A stretch of DNA of 64,000 nt from Xylanimonas allomyrinae (GCF_004135345.1 NZ_CP035495.1:1054001-1118000), one strand, 5' to 3'; numbered from the stretch's first letter, positions 48,524-58,551 are shown. Notes: a model not told the origin generated them from the letters alone. Translations and numbers: made by a program.

Positions 48524-49669
48524 TCAGCGCTGCCCGTTGGCGGCCTGCCAGGCGCGCAGCTCGGCGACGTTCGCCTGGTGCTCCTGCCACGTCACGGCGA
48601 ACTTGGTCTCGCCCGTGTCGAGGTTGACGGCCGTCCAGAAGATCCAGCCGCCGTCGGCGGGGTGCATCACGGCCTCGACCGACGACGCGCCCGGGTTGGC
48701 GATCGGGGTCGGGGGCAGGCCCTTGTGCGCGTAGGTGTTGAACGGGTTGCTCGGATCCTGGGTGTCGGCGGTCGTCAGGTCGGTACCCGGCTTGTTCAGG
48801 CCATAGGCGACCGAGGCGTCGATCTGCAACGGCATGTCGGCGGCGAGCCGGTTCTCGATCGCGCGCGCCATCATCGGCCGGTCCGGGGCGTACTTGGCCT
48901 CACGCTCGACGAGCGACGCCTTCGTGAGCACGGCCTCGCGGTTCTCCGGCGCGACACCCTGTGCGTCCAGCTCGGCGACCGTCTTGCCGATCATCGTCGC
49001 CAGCAGCGTCACCGCGGTGTCCTTGGGCTGGACCGTGTAGGTCGCCGGGTAGAGCCACCCCTCGACCTGGCCGCCGGCCTCGGCGGGCAGGCCGATCGAG
49101 GCCGGGTCCGCGACGGCCGCGTCGAGGTCGTCCTTGGTGATCGTCGTGACCGACGCGATGCGCTCGAAGACCTGAGCCGCGGTGAACCCCTCGGGGATCG
49201 TCACCTTGGTCTCGACCTTCTCGTTCTTGACGAGCGCGGCCACCGCGTCGGAAGCCTTCATCTCCGTGAGCAGCGAGTAGGTGCCGGGCTGGATGCCCGC
49301 GGCTGCCGGGTTGTGCGAGAACGCGTCGGTGAACGCGCCGACCGAGGCCACAACGCCCGCGCTCACGAGGACGTTGCCCATCACGGCGCCCGTCGCACCC
49401 GCGGGGATCTCGACGTCGACTGGCTCGCCCCCGGGGCCGGGGTAGTCCGCCGACGCCCGTGAGAACGGGTTCCACGTCGACCCGGACAGCTCGCCCCAGG
49501 TGCTCCACCCGACGGCCGCGACGACGGCCAGCACGACCACCACGATGATGGCCGAGCGCACACGCCGACGCCGGCGACGCTTGGCGGCGGCTCGCAGTCG
49601 AGCAGCGGAACGGCGCCCGCTGGGCCCAGGCGGCTGTGCGAGGGCGGGGTGCTCGAAGAGGTCGGTCAC
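48524..49669 (-). CDS. mltG: Endolytic peptidoglycan transglycosylase MltG
   Basis: MltG cuts nascent glycan strands to end chain growth. The 381-residue protein has a basic cytoplasmic start, one membrane segment (SAIIVVVVLAVVAAVGWSTW), a LysM-like part (VDVEIPAGATGAVMGNVLV) and the YceG domain with the catalytic glutamate in KASLVEREAKY and the GLPPTPIANPG motif. GTG 49669 is 6 nt after TAGGCT, so it begins a leaderless transcript that probably runs into the aro genes. A second, diverged copy lies just upstream. Confidence 0.92.
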   Translation of the reverse strand: MTDLFEHPALAQPPGPSGRRSAARLRAAAKRRRRRRVRSAIIVVVVLAVVAAVGWSTWGELSGSTWNPFSRASADYPGPGGEPVDVEIPAGATGAVMGNVLVSAGVVASVGAFTDAFSHNPAAAGIQPGTYSLLTEMKASDAVAALVKNEKVETKVTIPEGFTAAQVFERIASVTTITKDDLDAAVADPASIGLPAEAGGQVEGWLYPATYTVQPKDTAVTLLATMIGKTVAELDAQGVAPENREAVLTKASLVEREAKYAPDRPMMARAIENRLAADMPLQIDASVAYGLNKPGTDLTTADTQDPSNPFNTYAHKGLPPTPIANPGASSVEAVMHPADGGWIFWTAVNLDTGETKFAVTWQEHQANVAELRAWQAANGQR

Positions 49670-49675
49670 GCGTGA

Positions 49676-49681
49676 AGCCTA
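49676..49681 (-). promoter_or_regulatory. -10 element of a leaderless promoter for mltG-aroE
   Basis: Minus-strand TAGGCT, six bases, then GTG 49669. Confidence 0.5.
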
Positions 49682-49730
49682 ATCGTCTCGGGCCGCAGGG
49701 CCTTGGATCTGCTCTGACAAGTGCTCCGGC

Positions 49731-50867
49731 TCAGAAGCCGTTGGCGGCGGCCCAGGTCTGGAACTGCCGTCGGTAACCGAGAAAAACGTTGTAGTCGTCG
49801 GTGAACTTTGTCTCTCCCGTGTGCAGGTCGACAGTCACAAACCATAGCCAGTCCCCCGGCGTCGGCGCGGATGCAGCCTGGATCGCGGCGACGCCCGGGT
49901 TTCCGATAGGCGTCGGGGGCAGGCCACGGTGCACGCGCGACGCGAACGGCAGATCCGGGTCGTTGAACTGCGCTCGGGTGATCAGGTGTGCCGGGATCCC
50001 GAGTCCGTAGGAGTCGATCGCGTCCATGCCCAGCGGCATGCCGATCGCGAGCCGGTTCGTGATGACGCGGGCGACCTTGCCACGATACCCCTCGGGCGCC
50101 TCACGCTCGATGATGGACGCCTCGGTGATGATCGACTGACGCCGTTCGGCCGGGACGCCCAGCCGGTCGAGCTCGCGCGTCGTCTGCGCCACCATCCGCG
50201 CGAGCAGCGACGTCGCCGTGTCGCCCTGCTCGACGGTGTACGTCGCCGGGAAGAGCCAGCCCTCGACCACGCCACCGGCCATCTCCGGCAGGCCGATCGA
50301 ACCCGGATCGGCGACGGCGGCGTCGAGGTCGGAGCGGCTGATCTCGGTCTGCGCGGCAACCCGGTCGAGCACCTGCTCCAGGGTGAACCCCTCGGGAACG
50401 GTGACGCGCACCATGATCCGGTCGTTGCGCAGGAGGTGCTCGACGGCGTCGGCCGCACGCATGCCGGTCAGCAGCTCGACGGTGCCGGGCTGGATGCTCG
50501 CGGCGCCGGGGTGCCGCGCGAACGCCGTCGTGAACGCGGCGACCGACGCGACGACGTCGGCGTCGGCGAGGATGCCGCCGATCGTCGCTCCCGTCGCCCC
50601 GGCGGGGATGTCGACCAGGACGGGCTCCTCCCCCGGCCCCCCGAAGTCGGCCGCGGTCGCCCGATCCACCAGCGTCCGCACGGCGGCCACGTCGCCGGCG
50701 ACCGCGCCCACCGCGACCCCTGCCACCAGCGCCACGCAGGTGGCCACCGTGAGGCAGATCCGGTGGCGGCGCCGCCTGCGGCGCGCCGCGGCCCGGTCGC
50801 GGGCACCCGCGCGGCCACGCGACGCCGTCGGCCTGGGGCGGACGCGAGGGTCGGAACGGTCAGTCAC
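49731..50867 (-). CDS. Second MltG-like endolytic transglycosylase
   Basis: The 378-residue protein matches its neighbour along its length: basic N-terminus, one membrane segment (ICLTVATCVALVAGVAVGA), VLVDIPAGATGATIGGILADA, and the YceG domain with EASIIEREAPE (catalytic Glu) and GLPPTPIGNPG. All key residues are kept, so it should be active. Actinobacteria usually have one mltG between ruvX and aroE; the extra copy looks like an old tandem duplication. The start follows ruvX by 25 bases. Confidence 0.88.
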   Translation of the reverse strand: MTDRSDPRVRPRPTASRGRAGARDRAAARRRRRRHRICLTVATCVALVAGVAVGAVAGDVAAVRTLVDRATAADFGGPGEEPVLVDIPAGATGATIGGILADADVVASVAAFTTAFARHPGAASIQPGTVELLTGMRAADAVEHLLRNDRIMVRVTVPEGFTLEQVLDRVAAQTEISRSDLDAAVADPGSIGLPEMAGGVVEGWLFPATYTVEQGDTATSLLARMVAQTTRELDRLGVPAERRQSIITEASIIEREAPEGYRGKVARVITNRLAIGMPLGMDAIDSYGLGIPAHLITRAQFNDPDLPFASRVHRGLPPTPIGNPGVAAIQAASAPTPGDWLWFVTVDLHTGETKFTDDYNVFLGYRRQFQTWAAANGF

Positions 50868-50892
50868 GCGCAGAAGGTCCCGTCGGTCGAGG

Positions 50893-51411
50893 TCAGGTCG
50901 GCGGCGGCTCCACGAGCTCGCCTGCGCGCGCCCCCGCGGACCGCTCCGCGTCGAGCGCGGACTGCAGGATGATGACGGCCGCCGCCTGGTCGATGACCGG
51001 GCGGTGACTCTTCGACGTGCGTCCTGCGGCGCGCAGCTGGCTCGTCGCGGTCACGGTGGACATGCGTTCATCCACCATACGGACCGGCACCGGGGCCACC
51101 GCCACCGCCAGGCGCATCGCGAACGCGCGCGCGTCCACAGTCGCCGCACCCTCGGCCCCCGACAGGTGGCGCGGCAGCCCCACGTAGACGACGGCCGCGG
51201 AGCGCTCGCGCGCCTCGTCGGCGATCCGCCGCACGTCGGCGCTGCCGGCCCCCGTCGCGTCCAGGACGCGCGGCACCGTCGCGACCGGCGTCGCGACGAG
51301 GCCATCCGGGTCGCAGGCGGCGAGGCCGACCCGGGCCTTGCCGACGTCGACGCCAAGGCGGGCGCCGCGAGGCAGTGCCACGCGTGCGCCCGCCGGGTCG
51401 CTCCAGCTCAC
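50893..51411 (-). CDS. ruvX: RuvX/YqgF family Holliday junction resolvase-like protein
   Basis: The 172-residue RNase H-fold protein has GVDVGKARVGLAACDPDG (first metal Asp), VYVGLPRHLSG, MVDERMSTVTA (Glu) and PVIDQAAAVIILQSALD (last Asp). Members process 16S rRNA ends or resolve Holliday junctions; the rRNA role is better supported. It lies between alaS and mltG, the conserved order (Rv2553c-Rv2555c). The start is GTG. Confidence 0.92.
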   Translation of the reverse strand: MSWSDPAGARVALPRGARLGVDVGKARVGLAACDPDGLVATPVATVPRVLDATGAGSADVRRIADEARERSAAVVYVGLPRHLSGAEGAATVDARAFAMRLAVAVAPVPVRMVDERMSTVTATSQLRAAGRTSKSHRPVIDQAAAVIILQSALDAERSAGARAGELVEPPPT

Positions 51412-51418
51412 GGCGGGC

Positions 51419-54192
51419 TCAGGCCGCGACGACCGCGCGCACGCCAGCCGTCACGCCGTCGAGCGCTGCGGGGAGGGCAGAGGCGTCCGAGCCGCCACCC
51501 TGGGCCAGGTCCGGCTTGCCGCCGCCACCGCCACCCAGGACGCCCGCGGCGGCCTTGACGAAGTCACCCGCGCGCAGCCCCGCCTCGCGCGCCGCGGCGT
51601 TGGTCGCGACGACGACGAGCGGGCGCCCGGAGGCCACGCCGCCGACGGCGACGACCGCGGGGCCCGCGTCACCGAGTCGGCCGCGCACGTCGAGCGCCAG
51701 GGCGCGCAGGTCGTCCGCCGAGGCGACCTGACCGGCGTCGTGCGCCACGACCCGGACGACGGACTCGCCGCCGCCGACCTCGATCGGTTCCGCGGCGAGC
51801 CGGCCCGCGGCGGCCAGGACCCGCGCCTGCCGCAGCGCCGCGAGCTCCTTCTCGGTCTCCTTCAGGCGCGCCAGAAGCGACCCGACGCGGTCGGAGAGCT
51901 CCTCCGGACGCGCGCCCAGCAGGCCCGTGAGCTGCCCCACGAGGGCGTGCTCCTTGGCCTGGAACCCGTACGCGCCGTCGCCCACGAGCGCGTCGACACG
52001 CCGCACGCCCGAGCCGATGGACGCCTCGCCCAGCAGCGCGACGCGGCCGATCTCGCCCGACGCCTTGACGTGGGTGCCGCCGCACAGCTCGCGCGACCAG
52101 TCGCCGCCGATCGACACGACGCGCACGATGTCGCCGTACTTCTCCCCGAACAGCGCCATCGCGCCCAGTTCGCGCGCGGCGGCGATGGGCATGAGCTCGT
52201 CGGTGACCTCGAGGTTCTCCGCGAGACGCACGTTGACGCGCTCCTCGATCTCCCGAGCGCGGAGGCCGGGACGGCCGCGGGCGAGCGGAAGTCGAAGCGC
52301 ACACGGCTCGGGGCGTTCTCCGACCCGGCCTGCGTGCGGTCCTCGCCGACGAGCTCGTGCAGCGCCTTGTGGATCATGTGCGTGGCCGAGTGGGCGCGGC
52401 TGATCGCCACGCGACGCTCGACGTCGATCGTCGCCGTGCCCGGGTCCCCGAGCGCGACCGTGCCCTCGACCAGCCGGCCGCGGTGCACGTTGAGGCCCTT
52501 GATGGGCCGCTGCACGTCGTCGACCTCGATGGTCGCGCCGCCGTCGAGCACGATCGTGCCCTGGTCGGCGAGCTGACCGCCCGCCTCGGCGTAGAACGGG
52601 GTGCGGTCGAGCACGACCTCCACGTCGACGGGTGCGCCGTCGCGCACCGTCGCGGCCGGCGCGGGCACGCCGTCGACCAGCAGGCCGACGACGACCACGG
52701 CCGAGTCGGTGTGCGTGTAGCCCAGGAACTCGACGGGCGCGTCGAGCTCTCCCGCGATGGTCTCGTAGGCGCGCAGGTCGGCGTGCCCCGTCTTCTTGGC
52801 CAGCGCGTCGGCGCGCGCCCGCTGCTTCTGCTCGGCCATCAGGGCGCGGAACGCCTGCTCGTCGACCTGGACGCCCTGCTCGGCGGCCATCTCGAGCGTG
52901 AGGTCGATCGGGAAGCCGTAGGTGTCGTGGAGCGCGAACGCCTCGGCACCCGAGAGCACGGGCACCCGCAGCCCGCCCGGCGACGCCTCGCCGAGCGTGC
53001 CCCCGGCCCGCGATCCGCCGGTGCGCGCCGCGGTCTCCTTGGCCTTCCCGACGGCGGCGTCCAGGATGGTCGTGCCCGCCGCCAGCGTGCGGCGGAACGC
53101 GTCCTCCTCGCCGTAGGCGACGTCGCTGATGCGCGCGAAGCCCGTCTCCAGCTCCGGGTAGGACGCCTTCATCGCTTCCATCGAGACCGGGAGCAGCGCC
53201 GGCATCGCCTCGGCGTCGTAGCCGAGCAGGCGCACGGCGCGCACGGCCCGGCGGATCAGGCGGCGCAGCACGTAGCCGCGACCCTCGTTGGACGGGCGCA
53301 CGCCGTCACCGATGACCATGAGCGAGGACCGCACGTGATCGGCGATGACCCGCATGCGCACGTCGTCCTCGGGGTCGGCGCCGTACCGCTTGCCGGTCAG
53401 CTCCTCGACCGTCGAGATGACGGGGTAGACCTCGTCGATCTCGTAGAGGTTCTCCTTGCCCTGGAGCAGGAACGCGATGCGCTCGAGGCCGGCACCCGTG
53501 TCGATGCTCTTCTTCTCGAGCTCGCCCAGCAGCGGGTAGTCCTTGCCGGTGCCCTCGCCGCGCACGAACTGGTCGAACACGAGGTTCCAGATCTCCAGGT
53601 AGCGGTCGCCGCCCGGGTCGACGTCACCGCCGACGGCGTCCGGGCCGTAGGCGGGGCCACGGTCGTAGTGCCACTCGGCGCAGGGGCCGGCCGGTCCGGG
53701 CTGGCCCGTGTCCCAGAAGTTCTCGTGCCGCGGCAGGCGCACGATGTGCTTCGGGTCGAGGCCGATGCCCTTGGTCAGCGCGTCGAACGACTCGTGGTCC
53801 TCGTTCCAGAGGGTCACCCACAGGCGGTCGCCGTCGAAGCCGTAGCCACCCTTGTCCTGGGGCGAGGTCAGCAGCTCCCACGCGAAGTCGATGGCACCCG
53901 TCTTGAAGTAGTCCCCGAACGAGAAGTTGCCGTTCATCTGGAAGAACGTGCCGTGCCGCGTCGTGCGGCCCACGTTCTCGATGTCGTTGGTGCGGATGCA
54001 CTTCTGCACGCTCGCGACGCGCGGCCACGGGGCGGGCTCGGTCCCGAGGATGTAGGGGATGAACGGGACCATGCCGGCGATGGTGAACAGGATCGAGGGG
54101 TCCGGGGAGACCAGGGGCACGCTCGGGACGAGCTCATGGTCCTTCGAGCCGAAGTAGTCGAGCCATCGCTGGCGGATGTCGGCGGTGCGCAT
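51419..54192 (-). CDS. alaS: Alanyl-tRNA synthetase (frameshifted as given)
   Basis: AlaS charges tRNA-Ala and edits mischarged Ser and Gly. It shows the class II core (TADIRQRWLDYFGSKDHELV), the editing-site histidines (SRAHSATHMIHKAL, ELCGGTHVKASGEIG) and the glycine-rich C-terminal domain (VLGGGGGGKPDLAQGGG). The frame breaks at CCC 52252-52254 in the editing domain; one added base joins PAAVPASAL to EIEERVNVRLAENLEVT and gives about 924 residues. ATG 54192 follows GAAGGA; a GTG four codons earlier is less likely. Confidence 0.9.
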
Positions 54193-54284
54193 GGTGTCCT
54201 TCACAAGTCAGTGGGGTGCTCGCGCCATTGTCGCGCGCGTGGCGCGGCAGGCAGAAGCGAAAGGTCGTGGGAGCGGCACCCGGC

Positions 54285-54632
54285 TCAGAACGAGTAGCCG
54301 AGCTCCGCCTCGTCGTCGTCGACGTCGGGGCCGCCCGCGGCGAAGGAGCCGCGGGCGCCGCTAGCTCGGGCGGCGCGCGTCGCGGCCGGGTCGGCCTGGC
54401 CCTCCGCCAGCAGCGCCGCGGTCAGCTCGGCCTCGCGGCGCTCACGGGCCTCGGCGAACGTCGCACGGAACTCGTGCGCCGCACTGCCCGCCCGCTCACC
54501 GGCCTCGTGCGCGGCCTTCTCGGCACGCTCGGCGATCGTCGCGGGCAGGTACTGCCGCACGATCGTGCGACCTCGCCGGTACACGACCACGGTGACCGCG
54601 ACGCCGACGCCGATCCAGAACAGGCGGCGCAT
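54285..54632 (-). CDS. Hypothetical membrane-anchored protein between alaS and rpsD
   Basis: The 115-residue protein has one N-terminal membrane segment (LFWIGVGVAVTVVVY), then a basic and Ala/Glu-rich coiled-coil stretch (ATIAERAEKAAHEAGERAGS, EARERREAELTAALL) and an acidic tail. No enzyme motif is present. Small proteins like this sit beside DUF948 genes next to alaS in many actinobacteria. It overlaps the DUF948 gene by one base, and the two probably act together at the membrane. Confidence 0.78.
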   Translation of the reverse strand: MRRLFWIGVGVAVTVVVYRRGRTIVRQYLPATIAERAEKAAHEAGERAGSAAHEFRATFAEARERREAELTAALLAEGQADPAATRAARASGARGSFAAGGPDVDDDEAELGYSF

Positions 54633-55003
54633 CAGCGCGAGCCCTTGCCCTTGCGCGGGAAGGCCCCGGCGAACGCCTGACGCGTCGCGTACGAGAACGC
54701 GGCGACCTTCACGAGCGGGCGCCCGAGCGTGGCCGCGTACAGCCCGGCCAGGGCCGACACGTTCTCGCTGACCTGCGCTGCCGACGTCGTGATGGTGTCG
54801 ACCTTGCTCAGCTGTGCGTTGGCGCCTGCCACGGTGCCGGCGGCCTCGTCGAGGATCGGCACCGAGTGCTCGGTGACCTCACGCAGGGAGCGCGTCGCCT
54901 CGTCGAAGACGCGGCCGAGCTTGACCAGCGGCACCGCCAGCAGGCCGACCAGCAGCACGAAGGCGATGGCGGCGATCAGGCCTGCCACGTCACCCACGGT
55001 CAT
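54632..55003 (-). CDS. DUF948 domain protein
   Basis: The 123-residue protein has an N-terminal membrane segment (VAGLIAAIAFVLLVGLLAVPLVKLG) and the DUF948 region (RSLREVTEHSVPILDEAAGTV, LSKVDTITTSAAQVSENVSAL), which is predicted to be helical and coiled-coil-forming. DUF948 proteins resemble methyl-accepting-protein stalks and are often next to alaS; no function is proven. It runs towards alaS as the first gene of a pair. Confidence 0.83.
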   Translation of the reverse strand: MTVGDVAGLIAAIAFVLLVGLLAVPLVKLGRVFDEATRSLREVTEHSVPILDEAAGTVAGANAQLSKVDTITTSAAQVSENVSALAGLYAATLGRPLVKVAAFSYATRQAFAGAFPRKGKGSR

Positions 55004-55099
55004 CGGATTCTTCCCCTCTCGGTGCGGACGCCCTGGTCACCCTATCCGACGCGCCGCGTCGGCCCGGTGCGGCCGTCGTGCCGCATGACGCCGACGGAC

Positions 55100-55140
55100 G
55101 ACGCCCCGCCGTCCTGCGGCGGGCAGGGCGACGGGGCGTC
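55100..55140 (-). terminator. Hairpin terminator downstream of rpsD
   Basis: Two 18-base arms (55100-55117 and 55123-55140) pair except at two positions, with GACGCCCCG/CGGGGCGTC at the base. It lies 39 bases after the rpsD stop codon. Confidence 0.7.
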
Positions 55141-55178
55141 ATGACGTCGGTGGTCAGGCGGAGCCGACCACGCCTCGG

Positions 55179-55805
55179 TCAGCGCGCGTAGAACTCGACG
55201 ACGAGCTGGACCTCGCAGGTCACGGGGACCTCGGCACGCTTGGGGCGGCGGGCGAGGGTCGCCTGGAGCTTCTCGAGCGAGACGTCGAGGTAGCCGGGGA
55301 CTGCCGGCAGCACGTCGCGGTGGGCGCCGGCGGCGGCGACCTGGAACGGCGTGGTGGCCTGCGACTTGGGCTTGACCTGGAGGGTCTGGCCGGGCTTCAC
55401 GCGGAACGACGGGCGGTCCACGATCTTGCCGTCCACGAGGATGTGGCGGTGCGTGACCGCCTGGCGCGCCTGCAGGATCGTGCGGGCGAACCCGGCGCGC
55501 AGCACGAGCGCGTCGAGACGGGTCTCGAGGTCCTCGACCATGACCTCACCGGTCAGGCCGGCGGTCTTGCGGGCGTTCTCGTAGACCTTGACGAGCTGCT
55601 TCTCGCGCAGCGCGTACTGGGCGCGCAGACGCTGCTTCTCGCGCAGACGCACCGCGTAGTCCGACTCGGTGCGACGGCGGGCGCGGCCGTGCTCGCCGGG
55701 CGGGTAGGGGCGCTTCTCGAAGTGCTTGACGGCCTTGGGGGTCAGGGCGATGCCCAGGGCGCGGCTCAGGCGGACCTGGCGGCGCGAACGGGTCACAGAG
55801 GTCAC
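55179..55805 (-). CDS. rpsD: 30S ribosomal protein S4
   Basis: S4 starts 30S assembly by binding the 5' domain of 16S rRNA. The 208-residue protein has the N-terminal basic region ([20 protein letters not shown]), [21 protein letters not shown] and the S4 RNA-binding domain ([25 protein letters not shown]). It is encoded here alone rather than in the alpha operon, as in several Micrococcales. The 180-base leader may hold an S4 autoregulatory structure. Confidence 0.95.
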   Translation of the reverse strand: MTSVTRSRRQVRLSRALGIALTPKAVKHFEKRPYPPGEHGRARRRTESDYAVRLREKQRLRAQYALREKQLVKVYENARKTAGLTGEVMVEDLETRLDALVLRAGFARTILQARQAVTHRHILVDGKIVDRPSFRVKPGQTLQVKPKSQATTPFQVAAAGAHRDVLPAVPGYLDVSLEKLQATLARRPKRAEVPVTCEVQLVVEFYAR

Positions 55806-55967
55806 TGTGCTTCCTGTCCTGTTGGAGGATCTGATGAGGTCACACCCGTACCGCGGAAGGATCCACGCCGGGTGCGGGACCAGCCGATGCCCCCTCGAAG
55901 AAGGGAGACGGGGCCGAGGTCCCAGGAGTCGCCGCCGGTCTCCCGGGTAGGCAACCTGGCCATCCTA
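55806..55967 (-). promoter_or_regulatory. Promoter and structured leader of rpsD
   Basis: Minus-strand TAGGAT at 55962-55967 is a likely -10, giving a leader of roughly 150 nt. GGGAGAC near the leader start can pair with GTCTCCC about 40 bases on. Lone rpsD genes are often autoregulated by S4 binding to such leaders; that is inference here. Confidence 0.4.
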
Positions 55968-55985
55968 CCCCAAGGCCGATTCCGC

Positions 55986-57348
55986 TCAGGCCTGGTCCAG
56001 GATCTCGCGGATCCTCGCGAGGCGTTCGGTCACCTGCCGCTCGTACCCGCGGTCCGCCGGCTCGTAGTAGTGCCGGCCGGCGAGCTCGTCGGGCAGGTAC
56101 TGCTGCGGGGCGATCGCGTGCGGGGCGTCGTGCGCGTACTGGTAGCCCTTGCCGTGGCCGATCCGGTCGGCGCCCGCGTAGTGCGCGTCGCGCAGGTGCA
56201 TCGGCACGACGCCGGCCCGCCCCGCCCGCACGTCCGCGAGCGCCGCGTCGATCGCGGTGTAGGCGCGGTTCGACTTCGGGGCGGTGGCGAGGTGGACGAC
56301 GGCCTCGGCGAGCGGGATGCGCCCCTCGGGCATGCCGATCATCTGGACGGCTTGTGCGGCGGCGACGGCGGTCTGCAGCGCGGAGGGGTCGGCCATGCCG
56401 ACGTCCTCGGACGCGGAGATGATGAGCCGGCGCGCGATGAACCGCGGGTCCTCCCCGCGGCGATCATGCGGGCGAGGTAGTGCAGGGCGGCGTCGACGTC
56501 GGAGCCGCGGATGGACTTGATGAAGGCGCTGATGACGTCGTAGTGCTGGTCGCCGTCGCGGTCGTAGCGGACCGCTGCGACGTCGACGGCGCGTTCGACG
56601 GTGGCCAGGTCGATGCGGGTCGCGCCCTCGGACAGGGCGGTGCCGGCTGCGGCTTCGAGGACGGTGAGCGCCTTGCGGGCGTCGCCGCCGGCCATGCGCA
56701 CGAGCTGGTCCTCGGCGTCGTCGTCGAGGGTGACGGCTCCGCCGAGGCCGCGGTCGTCGGTGACGGCGCGCGTCACGAGGGTGCGTACGTGCTCGCTGGT
56801 GAGGGGCGGAGGGTGAGCAGCAGGGAGCGGGACAGCAGCGGGGAGTTGACGGAGAACGACGGGTTCTCGGTGGTGGCGGCGACGAGGGTGACCCAGCGGT
56901 TCTCGACCGACGGCAGCAGGGCGTCCTGCTGCGACTTGGAGAAGCGGTGGACCTCGTCGATGAACAGCACGGTCTCCTCGCCGCCGGTCGCCAGGCGCCG
57001 GCGGGCGTCGTCGACGACGGCGCGCACGTCCTTGACGCCGGCGGTGACGGCGGACAGCTCGACGAATCTCCGGCCCGAGACGGTCGCGACGAGGTAGGCG
57101 AGAGTCGTCTTGCCGGTGCCGGGCGGCCCCCAGAGGATCACGGACCCGGGTGCGGCGCGGCGGGCGGCGCCGTCGGCGGGTTCGACGAGGCGTCGCAGCG
57201 GCGAGCCGGGGGCGAGCAGGTGCTCCTGCCCGGCGACCTCGTCGAGCGTGGCCGGGCGCATGCGCACCGCGAGCGGGGCTCCGGGGCCGGGACGCGAGAC
57301 CTCCGGGGTGCCGTGCTCACCGGTGGTGATCGCGTCGAACAGGTCCAT
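55986..57348 (-). CDS. rarA: Replication-associated recombination protein RarA (two frameshifts as given)
   Basis: RarA (MgsA) is an AAA+ ATPase that acts at stalled replication forks. Three frames in sequence make up one protein: part 1 has the clamp-loader-like [17 protein letters not shown] and Walker [13 protein letters not shown] with [10 protein letters not shown]; part 2 the sensor/lid region ([31 protein letters not shown]); part 3 the tetramerisation domain ([30 protein letters not shown]). Breaks are at GGGG 56803-56806 and CCCC 56453-56456, each mended by one base, giving about 454 residues. Confidence 0.88.
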
Positions 57349-57357
57349 GGGCTCACC

Positions 57358-58395
57358 CTACGGACGCGCGGGGACACGGGCGTCGCGTTCGGCGGCTTGT
57401 CGGCAGCCGCACGACTCGCGGTGCTGGAGGGACGGGGTGATGCGTTCGAGGACGGGCGGGTGGTCGTCGCCTGCGACTCGCCCGAGCAGCAGGCGTACGG
57501 CGCGTCGCGCCATGGTGGTCAGGTCTTGCCGCACCGCTGTCAGGCGTGGTCGGAACAGGTCGGCCCACTCGAAGTCGTCGTAGCAGACGAGGGCGACGTC
57601 GCCGGGCACGGCAAGGCCGAGCCGGTCGAGTGCGCGCAGGGTTCCGATGGTCATCGCGTTGTTGAGGACGACGACGGCGCTGGGCCGGTCCGGCCGCGCG
57701 AACGCGTGGAGCACGGCGTCCTCGGCCGCGTCGGCGCGCGAGTGCCCGGGCAGGACGAGCGCCGGGTCCTCGTCGAGGCCGCGTGCCGCGACGACGGCGC
57801 GGTACCCGTCGAGCCGTTCGGTGGTGGTGTCGAGCCCTGCCATGCCGCAGACGGCGGCGATGCGGGTGTGCCCGAGGTCCGCGAGGTGGTGGACGAGGTC
57901 CTCGACTGGCTCGCGGTTGAGGGGCACGACCTGGTCGCAGTCCGCGTCGGTGTGCCGGTCCACCAGGACGAGCGGCACCCCGTGGGCGAGCACCTGCGGG
58001 ACGGTGCCCTCGCCGGCTCGTGCGCTGGGGGCCAGGAGGAGTCCGGCGACGCGCTGGTCGAGCATGCGTTCGACGACGGTCGCCTCGTGGCCGGGCTCGT
58101 CGCCGGTGTCGCCGAGGATCACGGCGTACCCGCGCGACCCGAGCTCCTCGTTGACGGCCGAGACCAGGGTGCCGAAGTACGGGTTGGTCAGCGCGGAGAT
58201 CGCCACCCCGACGGTGCGCGTCTTGCGCTGGGCGAGCGAACGGGCGACGTCGTTGCGCCGGTAGGCAAGCCGCGCCATCGCGTCCTCGACGCGTGAGCGC
58301 GTGTCGGGTGCGACGGCACGCGTCGAGTTGAGCACGTGGGAGACGGTCGAGACCGACACTCCGGCGAGTCGGGCTACGTCGTCCATCGTCGCCAT
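57358..58395 (-). CDS. LacI-family transcriptional regulator
   Basis: The 345-residue repressor has the LacI helix-turn-helix and hinge ([20 protein letters not shown], residues 3-22, then the hinge helix) and a periplasmic-binding-protein-like sugar domain ([29 protein letters not shown]). It is divergent from the sugar ABC operon, and two overlapping palindromes of the LacI type lie between them, so it almost certainly controls the importer and itself. ATG 58395 has a GGAGG site. The C-terminal [10 protein letters not shown] stretch is typical of the family. Confidence 0.92.
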   Translation of the reverse strand: MATMDDVARLAGVSVSTVSHVLNSTRAVAPDTRSRVEDAMARLAYRRNDVARSLAQRKTRTVGVAISALTNPYFGTLVSAVNEELGSRGYAVILGDTGDEPGHEATVVERMLDQRVAGLLLAPSARAGEGTVPQVLAHGVPLVLVDRHTDADCDQVVPLNREPVEDLVHHLADLGHTRIAAVCGMAGLDTTTERLDGYRAVVAARGLDEDPALVLPGHSRADAAEDAVLHAFARPDRPSAVVVLNNAMTIGTLRALDRLGLAVPGDVALVCYDDFEWADLFRPRLTAVRQDLTTMARRAVRLLLGRVAGDDHPPVLERITPSLQHRESCGCRQAAERDARVPARP

Positions 58396-58440
58396 GGCGG
58401 ACCTCCTCGGGTCGCGGTCCGGCCCGGCGTCAGCGCCGGC

Positions 58441-58455
58441 GAACCGTCACGGTTC
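58441..58455. promoter_or_regulatory. Third palindrome in the lacI-sugar transporter gap
   Basis: GAACCGT-c-ACGGTTC is a perfect 7-bp inverted repeat, unlike the two GCGCAAGC operators beside it. It may bind a second regulator or form a hairpin in the lacI leader. Confidence 0.4.
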
Positions 58456-58467
58456 AGCATCGGCGAC

Positions 58468-58495
58468 GCGCAAGCGGTTGCGCAAGCGCTTGCGC
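58468..58495. promoter_or_regulatory. Two overlapping LacI-type operators
   Basis: GCGCAAGCGGTTGCGC (58468-58483) and the perfect palindrome GCGCAAGCGCTTGCGC (58480-58495) overlap by four bases, 57 bases before the binding-protein ATG. The central CG and half-site CAAG/CTTG fit LacI-family operators. Confidence 0.75.
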
Positions 58496-58551
58496 GCTTC
58501 TAGCGTGACGTCGGTCACGTCAGTGCCAGCGATCGGACAAAGGAGTTCGCC

